Shown: positions 1-7,443 of the stretch, piece by piece | How positions within the stretch are numbered: the first letter of the stretch is position 1 | How the letters are laid out: each line of letters starts with the position of its first letter | Origin: Paenibacillus sp. P25 | Lineage (GTDB): Bacteria; Bacillota; Bacilli; Paenibacillales; NBRC-103111 | Length of the DNA: 64,000 nt | Reading direction: 5' to 3' | Assembly (NCBI GenBank): GCA_024704175.1 | Contig: CP085629.1 | Location: forward strand, 3,348,001 to 3,412,000 | Notes under the pieces: generated by a model | The model's database searches: none | Told to the model about the DNA's origin: nothing | What the model saw: the letters and a program-made list of their open reading frames with translations, nothing else | Made by a program: the position numbers and the translations under genes

Positions 1-357
1 GTCGGGCGTAATCACTGCGGTGGAATATTCCAGATTCCTCGTCGCTAACCAGTCGGTGCTGGTCGTCATATATCCTAAAGTAGTCGTATAAGTTGTAGGA
101 GATTTGTCCAGATGACGGATTCTGAATTTGTTTCCCGTAACGCTGATCATATCCGTATTATAAGCAAATTCCGTGCGGTCATTATAAACCAGATGCCTAA
201 GGCCACCCCCTCTGTCATCGTAAAGATCGTACCACCATTCATCAACGGTAAACTTCGCAAAAGCGTTTGGACCGTACGGAACGGCACCTGCGGGAATGGC
301 AACCAACGACGATAAAACCCCAAAAACGACAAGCAGCAGCATCAATTTACGCTTCAC
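1..357 (-). CDS. Secreted protein of unknown function, 3' end outside window
   Basis: The frame is open from a GTG codon at 357 to the window edge, giving 119 residues of a longer protein. A strong AAGGAGGG ribosome site lies about 6 bases before this GTG, which decides the start. The first ~25 residues form a typical signal peptide: MKRK, then a leucine-rich core (LMLLLVVFGVLSSLVA), then small residues up to AGA. The mature part is rich in Trp, Tyr, Asp and Thr (DEWWYDLYDDRGGG) and looks extracellular. I do not recognise a family. A cre-like site lies 54 bases upstream, so carbon-catabolite control is possible. The gene is convergent with nothing visible here because its C-terminus is cut off. 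Confidence 0.6.
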   Translation of the reverse strand, partial: MKRKLMLLLVVFGVLSSLVAIPAGAVPYGPNAFAKFTVDEWWYDLYDDRGGGLRHLVYNDRTEFAYNTDMISVTGNKFRIRHLDKSPTTYTTTLGYMTTSTDWLATRNLEYSTAVITPD

Positions 358-410
358 ACAACATCCCTCCTTATTTTCGTTGGAATTACTTCCCAATCAT
401 ATGCTATAAA

Positions 411-424
411 TGTAAGCGCTTTAA
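411..424. promoter_or_regulatory. cre-like CcpA site upstream of secreted protein gene
   Basis: TGTAAGCGCTTTAA matches the catabolite-responsive element consensus TGWAANCGNTNWCA at all but one position of the outer dyad. It sits 54 bases upstream of the GTG start of the gene running to the left. An almost identical site occurs before the sialidase operon at 57094. Confidence 0.4.
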
Positions 425-565
425 GCAGCGTTTGTACTATCTTCCGAGGTCATCGCATAGGGCGTTATGTCTATTATGTTTTTCAATCGCAACATTTCCT
501 TTTTGAATCCGTAAGATGTAAATAGGACCTCAGCCGGGTTCATACCTTAAGGGAGGCGGGTTACG

Positions 566-703
566 TTGTTCTGGACCATTACCATACCGCTTTTATTCGT
601 CGGTCTGATCATTTTAAATGCAGCTACGCGAAGAAAGTCTGAAACTATGGAGGAAATCCTGAGAGAACAAGAAGCAAACTCTAACAATCTCCGGAATCAT
701 TAG
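566..703 (+). CDS. Small single-span membrane peptide, 45 aa
   Basis: A TTG start at 566 follows an AAGGGAGGCGG ribosome site about 8 bases upstream and the frame closes with TAG at 701-703. The peptide begins FWTITIPLLFVGLIILNAA, one transmembrane segment of ~18 residues. It continues with a charged cytoplasmic-type tail (TRRKSETMEEILREQEANSNN). No family is recognised. Small peptides of this shape are common in Bacillales and often act as membrane partners or stress peptides, but nothing here shows a role. Its start codon is non-ATG, so the strong ribosome site is the main support. Confidence 0.5.
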   Translation: MFWTITIPLLFVGLIILNAATRRKSETMEEILREQEANSNNLRNH

Positions 704-742
704 CCTAAAACCATGTGACTACCTATTCTTTCAACATTGCAA

Positions 743-768
743 AAAGGCCATCTGAATTCAGGTGGCCT
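743..768. terminator. Hairpin terminator after the small membrane peptide
   Basis: The stem AAGGCCAtCTGAA / TTCAGgTGGCCTT is near perfect with one G-T type mismatch. On the minus strand it is followed by five T; on the plus strand the T tract is weak. It ends the 566-703 transcription unit. Confidence 0.5.
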
Positions 769-830
769 TCGTGCTGTTCGATTAGTTTCGGATCCATTTT
801 TAAAATATTCATTTTACTCTCAACTGTTGT

Positions 831-872
831 ACGATACATTCTTCAACAAACACGATACATTCTTCAACAAAC
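831..872. repeat. Two perfect tandem copies of a 21-bp unit
   Basis: The 21-bp unit beginning ACGATACATTCTTCAAC occurs twice head to tail (831-851 and 852-872) without a mismatch. Each copy contains the motif TACATTCTTCAACAAA. The array lies ~165 bp upstream of the TetR regulator gene in a stretch without other genes, so it could be a duplicated operator. It could also be a simple slippage duplication. Confidence 0.7.
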
Positions 873-1038
873 GCGAATTCTCTTAAATAAAATGCACGAG
901 CGGCGAAGTTAGGGTTCAATTGATGTCCGGCGAATCGTTGAGAACGGGTGGCGGTCAATGGTTAAAAAGGAAAATTCACGAAGCCGGACATCTAAGTCTG
1001 GAACCGGACAAGAGTCCGAAATCGCAAAGACGCCCAAA

Positions 1039-1687
1039 ATGGATGACGAATTTTACGCACCAGAACCCTCCTCAAGAAGGCGCTATTCGAGTTAATTGGT
1101 GAACGCGGATATGAATATCTCTCTATTCTGGATATAACGGAACGAGCCACTTTAGGGCGAGCCACGTTTTACGAACATTATCCCGACAAAGAACATCTCC
1201 TGATTGAAACATTAGACGAACTTCTAAATGATTTAGCGGCACGGACACAGACGTTATCCGTATCGGAGGTATTGATTGAAAAGAAGACAACAAGCGTAAA
1301 AGTATTTGAACATATTGCCGATAACCGGCGGCTGTATCGCGTATTGCTGAGTGAGCGGGGAGCGGCCATGATCGTGGTCAAACTGCGTCAATTTCTTATC
1401 CGGTTAGCTGAACGCTCGGTGATTGCTCAATATGTTCAACATTTCATCATTCCGTTGCCTTCCGAATTACTGTCCTCCTCGCGGGAGGGGCTATGCTGAC
1501 TCTGATCATTTGGCGGCTTGAGCAAGATCCTGAAGTGTATTCAGCAAACGAGATGGGGGATCTCTTTTGGAAATTGATGAACGAGGGGATTCCGCGAACC
1601 ATTGGTATACCATCCTTGAACGGATTCCGTTTGAATAATAAAAGCATCCCCGTTGCTATCGGAGATGCCTTCAGATATAGAATATAA
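1039..1687 (+). CDS. TetR/AcrR family transcriptional regulator (two frameshifts)
   Basis: The N-terminal helix-turn-helix is clear: RTRTLLKKALFELIGERGY, then ITERATLGRATFYEHYPDKEHLL, the TetR signature with Phe-Tyr-x-His-Tyr at the recognition helix. The middle part (HIADNRRLYRVLLSERG) and C-terminus (WRLEQDPEVYSANEMGDLFWKLMNEGIPRTIG) match the ligand-binding domain of TetR proteins of about 200 residues. The frame changes twice. Near 1050 a T run reads four where five restores MDDEF-LRTRT. Near 1492 a G run reads four where five joins the two halves. Both fit homopolymer undercalls, so the gene is probably intact in the cell. The ligand is unknown. The ATG at 1039 is the first that agrees with the family start, but no good ribosome site precedes it. 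Confidence 0.7.
1643..1668. terminator. Hairpin at the end of the TetR gene
   Basis: GCATCcCCG ... CGGaGATGC forms a 9-bp stem with one mismatch around a short loop, preceded by AATAATAAAA. It overlaps the last codons of the plus-strand frame, which suggests the true stop of the regulator is the TAATAA at about 1636. Confidence 0.35.
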
Positions 1688-1703
1688 AGCCGGCCGCACG
1701 CCT

Positions 1704-2149
1704 TCACTCCCTCTTCCGCCGCGGAATAAGGGAATCGGCCAGCATCAGTAGAACTCCGGCATTGATCGCCAGATCGGCCAGATTGAGAATGCCGCGATCG
1801 GCATGAAACTGAATGAAATCGGTAACCTGGTTGAAGGCGACCCGGTCGATGGCATTCCCGATAGCTCCCCGACGAAGAAGCCCGTGCCGAGCTCCATAAG
1901 CATGCCCTTCAGTCGCCCCTTGCGCCGGTAATAGAGCACGACCGCCAAGATCAGCACGGCCACGGGTACGAACCATCGGCCGTAGCCCTGGAAGGAGCTG
2001 AACGCCGCGCCGCTGTTCTGATAATGTGTGAACAGCAGATGATCCCGCCAGACTTCCATCGATTCGCCGACCGGAAGGTGCAGCCGGATCAAGTATTTCG
2101 TCACCTGGTCGATCAGGATCACGGCGAAGGCTGTGATATAAAAGAGCAT
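1704..2149 (-). CDS. lspA: Lipoprotein signal peptidase (one frameshift)
   Basis: Signal peptidase II is a membrane aspartyl protease that removes signal peptides from diacylglyceryl-prolipoproteins. Residues 1-16 carry the family start (ITAFAVILIDQVTKYLI), followed by YQNSGAAFS, the conserved Asn-x-Gly-Ala-Ala/Phe block. After a frame change near 1876 come the catalytic regions GNAIDR and ILNLADLAINAG, which hold the two active-site aspartates. The junction GTCGGGGAGC needs a fifth G to give FFVGGAIGNAID, so a homopolymer undercall is the likely cause. The length after repair is about 148 residues, normal for LspA. It follows the dioxygenase gene by 3 bp on the same strand and is probably cotranscribed with it. 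Confidence 0.85.
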
Positions 2150-2152
2150 CCG

Positions 2153-2932
2153 TTAAAACCGGAAGCTGAGATAGCTCAGCGCGCCCATATCGTAGCTCCG
2201 GTGAACAATCTCCGGACGGCGGCCCGGGTCCCCGCTTCCCATCGCGAGAAAGAGCGGCACAAAATGCTCCGGCCGCGGCACGGCTTGGCGGGCGGCAGGC
2301 GCAAGCTCAAGGTACCGGTCCAGCGCATCCAGGTCCCTGCTCTGCACCTTCTCGATCATCCAATCGTCGAAAGCCGCCGCCCAAGGCTCCGGTTCCTCCA
2401 CTCCGGATTTCGACCAGTTCAGCATGCGCAGATTATGAACGGTCACACCGGCGCCGATGACAAGAATATCCTCTTCGCCAAGCCCCTGAAGCGCTTCACC
2501 GATCTTGAACTGCTCCTTCGGCGACAGGAACGGATGCACCGAGATTTGTACGACGGGAATATCCGCCTTCGGATACATCCGGTGCAGAATCGTCCAGGTA
2601 CCATGATCGAGGCCACGGGAGGTCTCTTTCCGCACCGCAATTCCGTTCTTCTCAAAGCGTTCGATCAGCCTCGATGCCAATTCCTTGGAGCCGCGGGCCT
2701 CATATTTAATGGCATACAGCTCCGGAGGAAACCCGCCGAAATCATAAATCGTTTCATAGACTTCGTCCGTGTAAGTAACGGCCAGCGTCTCGCTTTCCCA
2801 GTGCGCGGTGAAAATGACAATCGCCTTGGGCTTCAGCGTCTTGGCGAATTCCTCTAAAAAACGGGTATACTTCGTATCCTCAATAGCAATCATGGGAGAG
2901 CCATGCGCCAAAAATAAAGCCGGAACCATCAT
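2153..2932 (-). CDS. DODA-type extradiol aromatic ring-opening dioxygenase (YgiD/LigB family)
   Basis: This intact 259-residue protein matches the 4,5-DOPA-dioxygenase class, single-domain cytoplasmic enzymes of the LigB fold that bind one zinc or iron. Expected metal and active-site histidines are visible: H10 (LAHGSPM), H44 (FTAHWES), H110 (LDHGTW), with H133 (ISVHP) and H166 (TVHNLR) as further conserved histidines. The class opens catechol-type rings in vitro, but the physiological substrate of bacterial members is mostly unknown. Two ATG codons lie in tandem; AAAGGAGG fits either. A strong promoter with a 17-bp palindromic operator lies directly upstream, so the gene is likely repressor controlled and quinone- or aromatic-inducible. 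Upstream and downstream genes run on the same strand. Confidence 0.85.
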   Translation of the reverse strand: MMVPALFLAHGSPMIAIEDTKYTRFLEEFAKTLKPKAIVIFTAHWESETLAVTYTDEVYETIYDFGGFPPELYAIKYEARGSKELASRLIERFEKNGIAVRKETSRGLDHGTWTILHRMYPKADIPVVQISVHPFLSPKEQFKIGEALQGLGEEDILVIGAGVTVHNLRMLNWSKSGVEEPEPWAAAFDDWMIEKVQSRDLDALDRYLELAPAARQAVPRPEHFVPLFLAMGSGDPGRRPEIVHRSYDMGALSYLSFRF

Positions 2933-2958
2933 GCCATCCTCCTTTAATAAATACTCTT

Positions 2959-3007
2959 ACTTACATTTTGTAAGTTAAATATAGCATTGGAGCATGCGGT
3001 CAGTCAA
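2959..3007 (-). promoter_or_regulatory. Promoter with palindromic operator for the dioxygenase gene
   Basis: On the minus strand TTGACT (3002-3007) and TATATT (2978-2983) are separated by 18 bases. Immediately downstream, at the expected transcription start, lies ACTTACA-TTT-TGTAAGT (2959-2975), a perfect 7-bp inverted repeat with a 3-base centre. The TTAC/GTAA half-sites resemble those bound by HxlR/YodB-type redox-sensing repressors. That repressor is not encoded in this window. Confidence 0.65.
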
Positions 3008-3014
3008 CCATAAA

Positions 3015-3053
3015 ATATTTGTAATATAGATTTAATGTTTATATTACAAATAT
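3015..3053. repeat. AT-rich perfect 14-bp inverted repeat
   Basis: ATATTTGTAATATA (3015-3028) and TATATTACAAATAT (3040-3053) are exact reverse complements around an 11-base loop. The repeat lies between the end of the cupin regulator gene and the dioxygenase promoter. It has no GC-rich stem and no T tract, so an operator is more likely than a terminator. Confidence 0.6.
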
Positions 3054-3117
3054 AACGGCCGCAAGGAAGTTGAAATCCGCTCGGACTTTGGAATTTTACA
3101 GCTTCCTCTAAATATCC

Positions 3118-3634
3118 TTAAAGCTGGTAATGAGCAGGACGGCCGGTTCGTCTCCGGCATTGCGGACGGTATGCGGCACGCAGGCATGCCACGAGAACGT
3201 ATCCCCTCCTCCAGCAGGACCTCCTCCTCGCCCTGGATGGCGACCACTTTTCCTCGGACAACGTAGTGGGCTTCCAGCCCTTCATGCTCGTTCATTTCCG
3301 GTTCCGGCGGGAGTCCGGGCGGAATTTCGATCAGCAGCATTCGGAGGCCCCCGATTTCGCCCAGATGCTCCACCTTCTGCCTCCCTTTATACAAGCTGTG
3401 GGTTCGTTCGTGCTTGCGGACCACGTTCATCCGCTCCTCCTGCTTCAGCAGCAGGTAAGCGAGCGGCACGTTCAAAAAGCCTGCGATCGTCTCCAAAGTA
3501 GCCAGCGACGGCGAGGTTTTGTTATTCTCCACCAGGCTCATGAAGCCTTGGGATAAGCCCGTCCCTTCGCACAGCTGCCCGATCGTGATGCCCCTTTTGC
3601 GCCGGATGCGGCGGATGGTCGTTCCGATTTCCAT
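3118..3634 (-). CDS. XRE family regulator with C-terminal cupin domain (one frameshift)
   Basis: Residues 1-60 form an XRE helix-turn-helix (IGTTIRRIRRKRGITIGQL, then TGLSQGFMSLVENNKTSPSLATLETIAGFLNV). A linker leads to a cupin sensor domain with HEGLEAHYVVRGKVVAIQGEEEVLLEEG. The rest of the cupin (DTFSWHACVPHTVRNAGDEPAVLLITSFKDI, stop at 3118) is in another frame. A G run near 3208 reads four and needs five. Repaired length is about 172 residues, normal for PuuR/SinR-like cupin regulators, which usually repress catabolic genes for small metabolites. The start at 3634 has a GGGGAGC ribosome site. Confidence 0.8.
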
Positions 3635-3724
3635 GATAAGCTCCCCGCTGTTTTTTCAGATTAGGTTCATCTTAACAAAACAGCGGTCCGTCCGCCACAT
3701 CCGTCACCTGCCGCGGGGGAAGGG

Positions 3725-5612
3725 CTACCTCTTCGGGAGAAGCTTTACGTACTGGTCGGATACCTGCATCCGCCGGAGAATATATTTGTAGTCGTGCTCG
3801 TACATGCTGAAATCGGCTACCGGCTGCAGCGTCCGGACATTATATGCGGTACCGTCTGCGAAGCCTTTCCCCGGAATCAGCAGAATATCATCGTTGATAA
3901 AAGACCCCGTCGGCAAGTAGTAGCGGATACCGAACAAATTTTTGTTCATGTTCAGCAGATCGTGACCGAAATGGACAAACTGCTGAGCGTCCAGCGAGAT
4001 TCCCATCAGGTTGGCGACTGTAGGCATGATATCCAGTCGCCCTCCGACCTGGTCGACCACCTCTCCTTTCGTTTGGCCGGGCATATGGATGAGGAGCGGG
4101 ATATTGAACCGCGTCAGCTGGGGATGGTAGGTGATGCCGAGCGCGTCGCTGACGAACTTCGGGTCGTTATCCTGCGGTCGCAGACCGAAATGGTCGCCGT
4201 AAGCGACGAACACGCTGTTGTCCCACAGTCCCGCGACCTTCAGCTGATCGATGAACGTACCGAGCGCAAAATCGGTATAGTTGATCGCGAGCAGATAGTC
4301 CCCGAGCCGCTTGCCCTTCAGCGTGTCCGGCGGCGTGATCCGCTTCTTGTTTTCAGGAATGATGAAAGGATAGTGGCTCGAAACCGTGATCAGCTGGGAG
4401 TAAAACGGCTTCTTCTGCTGCTGGAGACCGGTCAGCACCTTGGTGACCTCGCGGTACAGCTCCTCATCCGACGCGCCGAATTCGTTGAAATGATCGTTCA
4501 CGTAAAAGGGTTTGTCGTAATAATGCGTAAAGCCGATGGCGGGGTACAGCTTGTCACGGTCCCAGAAGGTGACCACATTGACATGGAACGTATCCGACTC
4601 GTAATTCAGATTCTTCAGCGACTTGGGCAGACTGGGCAGATTGCGGTCGCCGAAGCCGGTGGACATCGGAATCGTTCCCGTCGGGTAAATGGACGTATTC
4701 GACATAAACTCGGCGTCCGATGTGTTGCCCTGCCCGATTTGCTGAAAGATGTGCGGGAAATAGTAGCTTTGCTCCATCAGCGAATTCAGCACAGGCGTCA
4801 GGACTTGCCCGTTCAGGGACATCTTCAAGGGAAAGTTCTGGAACGCTTCGAGCTGAACGACGATCAGATTCTTCCCCTGCTGCGAGCCGAATTCCCGGGG
4901 CGGCTCCCCGGTAGCCAGCTGTCTATTATACGGGAAGCGGGACTCCCCTCTTTGAATCACAGGCAGCAGCTCCGCAAGCGTTTTGAATTTGGATAGATCA
5001 TTGTTGTAGTAATTATCCCATACGGCCACGACCTGGTAGTTAAAGAAGCCCAGCTCCTCCGCCCGTTTCAGCTCGTTCGTAATCGGCTCGCCTTTCCGGA
5101 AAAACCACACGGACAGCAGCAGTCCCGCCAAGGTCAGAGCGCCGGCCGCGGATTTTCTCACGGAATGCCTGCTGAGCAGGGGCTCGCGGCTCTTTCTTCC
5201 CAGCAGACTGATTAGAAGCATGATAACCAGATCCGCGAAAAAAATATAGTCCGCCGGGTCAATCGTCGATTTGACGCTCGACTTGATCTGCGTTACCTGA
5301 TTGAGCTCGGTAAGGGAGGTATAGGTTACGATCGTTCCGAAATAATTGAAATACAGCGTAGCAGCGAAAAAAATAAGCGAGCATATAAGGTTCACCGCCC
5401 AAAAAACGGACTTCTTCGCTCTGGCCGGCACCAGAAGCTCCACCACGCCGGTGATGACGAGGATGGCGGCCACATCGGCCGCAAGTCGCCTAAGCAGCAC
5501 TTCTTTAAACAGAAAATAGCGGAGAATGGCCAATTTGACCACCAGCAAGCACGGTTGTTATTAGAAAGGCGCTTCGCCAAAACACCTTCTGCTTCGGCTC
5601 GGAGACGGACAT
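3725..5612 (-). CDS. LtaS-like membrane sulfatase/phosphoglycerol transferase
   Basis: The protein has several N-terminal membrane segments and a large extracellular sulfatase-fold domain. LtaS-type active-site features are visible: VVQLEAFQNF (metal-binding Glu), GNTSDAEF (nucleophile Thr), SSHYPF, and YGDHFG (metal-binding Asp-His). Such enzymes polymerise glycerol phosphate from phosphatidylglycerol into lipoteichoic acid or prime that polymer. The clean frame begins at 5548, but an ATG at 5612 behind GGGAGG encodes MSVSEPKQKVFWRSAFLITTV, a good membrane-protein start. The frames join near 5545 by one extra T (GCTTGCTGG). I therefore place the start at 5612. Whether this is the main synthase or a YfnI/YqgS-type paralogue cannot be told. 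Confidence 0.85.
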
Positions 5613-5702
5613 ACGGCAACCTCCCGATCAATGATTCCCTTATGTTTCCACTTCCAGCTCTTTCCTATGCAAAGGATCAAAAAAATGATTTAAAAAAATC
5701 AC

Positions 5703-5733
5703 TTGCTTTAGAGCGCGCTCTAAAGTCTAGAAT
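5703..5733 (+). promoter_or_regulatory. MerR-type promoter with 19-bp spacer and palindromic operator
   Basis: TTGCTT (5703-5708) and TAGAAT (5728-5733) are 19 bases apart, the over-long spacing characteristic of MerR-activated promoters. The spacer is filled by the perfect 20-bp palindrome CTTTAGAGCG/CGCTCTAAAG (5706-5725). It drives the operon whose second gene encodes a MerR protein, so autoregulation by that protein is very likely. Confidence 0.85.
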
Positions 5734-5766
5734 GAGAATCAGCCAAAGCTTAAAGGAGCTGATCTT

Positions 5767-6138
5767 ATGAAAAACCGGTATGAATTCGGAATGGAAATGT
5801 TGAAGAAAGTGGACGGACACGCAGGAGAAGAAGTGGTGGCTCCCTTGGGCGATCTGGGCAAAATCCTTGTGGAGATGTTCGGCGACGTTTACGGCCGCGA
5901 AGGTTTAAGCTTACGGGAAAGGGAAATCGCATCGATCGCCATGCTTACCGTGCTGGGCAGGGAGACGCAATTAAAGGTTCATATCGAGGCCGGCGCTAAT
6001 GTAGGGCTAACCCGTAAAGAAATGGAAGAGATTATTATTCACACGGTCCTGTATGCGGGCTTCCCTACAGCCATCAACGGGATGAACCTGCTGAACGGCA
6101 TGACTCTGCCGGGGAAGAAAAATAAGGATATTTTCTGA
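5767..6138 (+). CDS. Carboxymuconolactone decarboxylase family protein
   Basis: This 123-residue protein has the CMD/AhpD-like all-helical fold. The signature REREIASIAMLTVLGRETQLKVHIEAGANVGLTRKEMEEII..VLYAGFP is nearly complete. There is no CxxC pair, so it is not an AhpD peroxidase reductase. It is closer to gamma-carboxymuconolactone decarboxylase-like proteins, many of which have unproven substrates. AAAGGAG precedes the ATG at a good distance. It is the first gene of a three-gene operon with merR and a dehydrogenase, under the MerR promoter just upstream. This suggests inducible handling of a small reactive or aromatic compound; the actual substrate is not shown by the sequence. Confidence 0.85.
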   Translation: MKNRYEFGMEMLKKVDGHAGEEVVAPLGDLGKILVEMFGDVYGREGLSLREREIASIAMLTVLGRETQLKVHIEAGANVGLTRKEMEEIIIHTVLYAGFPTAINGMNLLNGMTLPGKKNKDIF

Positions 6139-6150
6139 TAAAATAAAACC

Positions 6151-6549
6151 ATGAAAACGACATTTAACATTCAGCAGGTTACTGAAATCACCGGCCTATC
6201 CTCCCATACACTGCGGTACTACGAGAAGGCCGGTCTCATCCGCGCCATTGAGAGGGACGATAACGGCTACCGCCTTTATTCCGAGACGGACCTGGAATGG
6301 CTCCGGTTTCTCATCCGCCTCCGCGATACCGGCATGCCGATCCGCAAGATGCAGCATTTCGCCGAGCTGCGCTACCGAGGGGAGGAGACGGTCGCCGAGC
6401 GCAGACGGATGCTCGAGGAGCATAAACAAGAGATCAAGGAGCAGATTGCCCAGCTTACTGTAACACTTGAAGTGTTAAACGAGAAGACCGATCATTACAG
6501 GGAGATGGAACAAGAAATTGAAAAACGAACAAGAACCAAGCCGGTATGA
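6151..6549 (+). CDS. MerR family transcriptional regulator
   Basis: The 132-residue protein starts with the MerR winged helix (NIQQVTEITGLSSHTLRYYEKAGLI), followed by the wing and the effector-proximal motif RLYSETDLEWLRFLIRLRDTGMPIRKM. A long coiled-coil dimerisation helix (EETVAERRRMLEEHKQEIKEQIAQLTVTLEVLNEKTDHY) closes it. There is no metal-binding Cys motif, so an organic or stress signal is likelier than a metal. It lies 12 bp after the CMD gene and overlaps the region before the dehydrogenase gene. The same arrangement with aldo-keto or SDR genes is common in Bacillales. It should act at the 19-bp-spacer promoter at 5703. Confidence 0.9.
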   Translation: MKTTFNIQQVTEITGLSSHTLRYYEKAGLIRAIERDDNGYRLYSETDLEWLRFLIRLRDTGMPIRKMQHFAELRYRGEETVAERRRMLEEHKQEIKEQIAQLTVTLEVLNEKTDHYREMEQEIEKRTRTKPV

Positions 6550-6574
6550 CGCCAAGTTTAAGGGGAAGATTAAA

Positions 6575-7372
6575 ATGGATACACAGGGAAAATATACAGT
6601 GATTACCGGAGCGAGCTCTGGTATAGGTTACGCGACGGCTAAGGCTTTCGCAAAACGGAAGAAGAATATCATACTTGTTGCTCGCCGTGAAAACAAGCTG
6701 ATCGAACTGAAAAAAGAAATCTTACAGGAAATTCCTGAGCTGGATATTGTGATAAAATCAGTCGATGTATCCGTCAGTCAAAACGCCCATCAACTCTATC
6801 GGGAGTTAAATCCGTATCCAATCGAAACATGGATTAATAATGCAGGCTTCGGCAACTATGACAGTGTGTCCGGTCAAGACATGGAAAAGATTGAAACCAT
6901 GCTGCGCCTAAACGTAGAAGCCCTTACGATCTTTTCGTCCTTGTATGTACGTGATTATAGAGACGTGGATGGCACACAATTAATCAATGTATCTTCAGCC
7001 GGTGGATACACCATCGTGCCAACGGCCGTTACCTACTGTGCTTCCAAGTTCTATGTCAGTGCATTTACCGAGGGATTGGCCCATGAACTGAAAGTCGCCA
7101 ATGCAAAATTACAAGCTAAAGTGCTGGCACCGGCGGCTACCAAAACGGAATTTGGGAAAGTGGCAAACAACGCGAGCGAGTATGACTACGACAAAACTTT
7201 CAGTACCTATCATACAAGCGATGAAATGGCCCATTTTCTCTTGCAGCTTTATGATAGCAGCATGACTGTGGGTAGAGTTGACAGAGAAGCCTTTGAATTC
7301 AAACTGAGTGAACCGCTTTTTGATTATGCAGGCAACTCAAAGAATAACCAAAAAGTCCAACTGAAAGATTAA
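6575..7372 (+). CDS. Short-chain dehydrogenase/reductase
   Basis: Classical SDR of about 265 residues with a Rossmann fold. It has the cofactor motif TGASSGIGYA near the N-terminus, NNAGFG, the catalytic Ser in NVSSAGGY and the YCASK (Tyr-x-x-x-Lys) pair. The Arg-rich VARRENK after the second strand suggests NADP preference. The frame is open from 6518, overlapping the MerR gene, but the ATG at 6575 follows AAGGGGAAGATTAAA and gives the normal family start, so I chose it. Substrate unknown. It is the last gene of the MerR-controlled operon and is followed by a good terminator. Confidence 0.9.
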   Translation: MDTQGKYTVITGASSGIGYATAKAFAKRKKNIILVARRENKLIELKKEILQEIPELDIVIKSVDVSVSQNAHQLYRELNPYPIETWINNAGFGNYDSVSGQDMEKIETMLRLNVEALTIFSSLYVRDYRDVDGTQLINVSSAGGYTIVPTAVTYCASKFYVSAFTEGLAHELKVANAKLQAKVLAPAATKTEFGKVANNASEYDYDKTFSTYHTSDEMAHFLLQLYDSSMTVGRVDREAFEFKLSEPLFDYAGNSKNNQKVQLKD

Positions 7373-7383
7373 CACAGTAACCC

Positions 7384-7417
7384 AAAATCGCCTTCCACTG
7401 AATGGAGGGCGATTTTT
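7384..7417 (+). terminator. Rho-independent terminator after the MerR operon
   Basis: AAATCGCCtTCCACTG/AATGGAgGGCGATTT forms a long stem followed by TTTTTA. The A-rich left flank makes it usable from the minus strand too, where it follows the permease gene ending at 7444. Confidence 0.85.
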
Positions 7418-7443
7418 ATGGGCTTACCTGCGACGGCCGCAGA

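Noticed and set aside
831..872. Start of a CRISPR array
   Set aside because: Only two abutting copies without spacers.
2024..2857. A 277-codon open frame on the plus strand
   Set aside because: Antisense shadow of the dioxygenase gene, whose metal-binding histidines and promoter make the minus strand the coding one.
3794..4996. A 400-codon open frame on the plus strand
   Set aside because: It is exactly antisense to the LtaS-like gene, has no ribosome site and no recognisable domain. Long antisense frames are expected in this GC-rich sequence.
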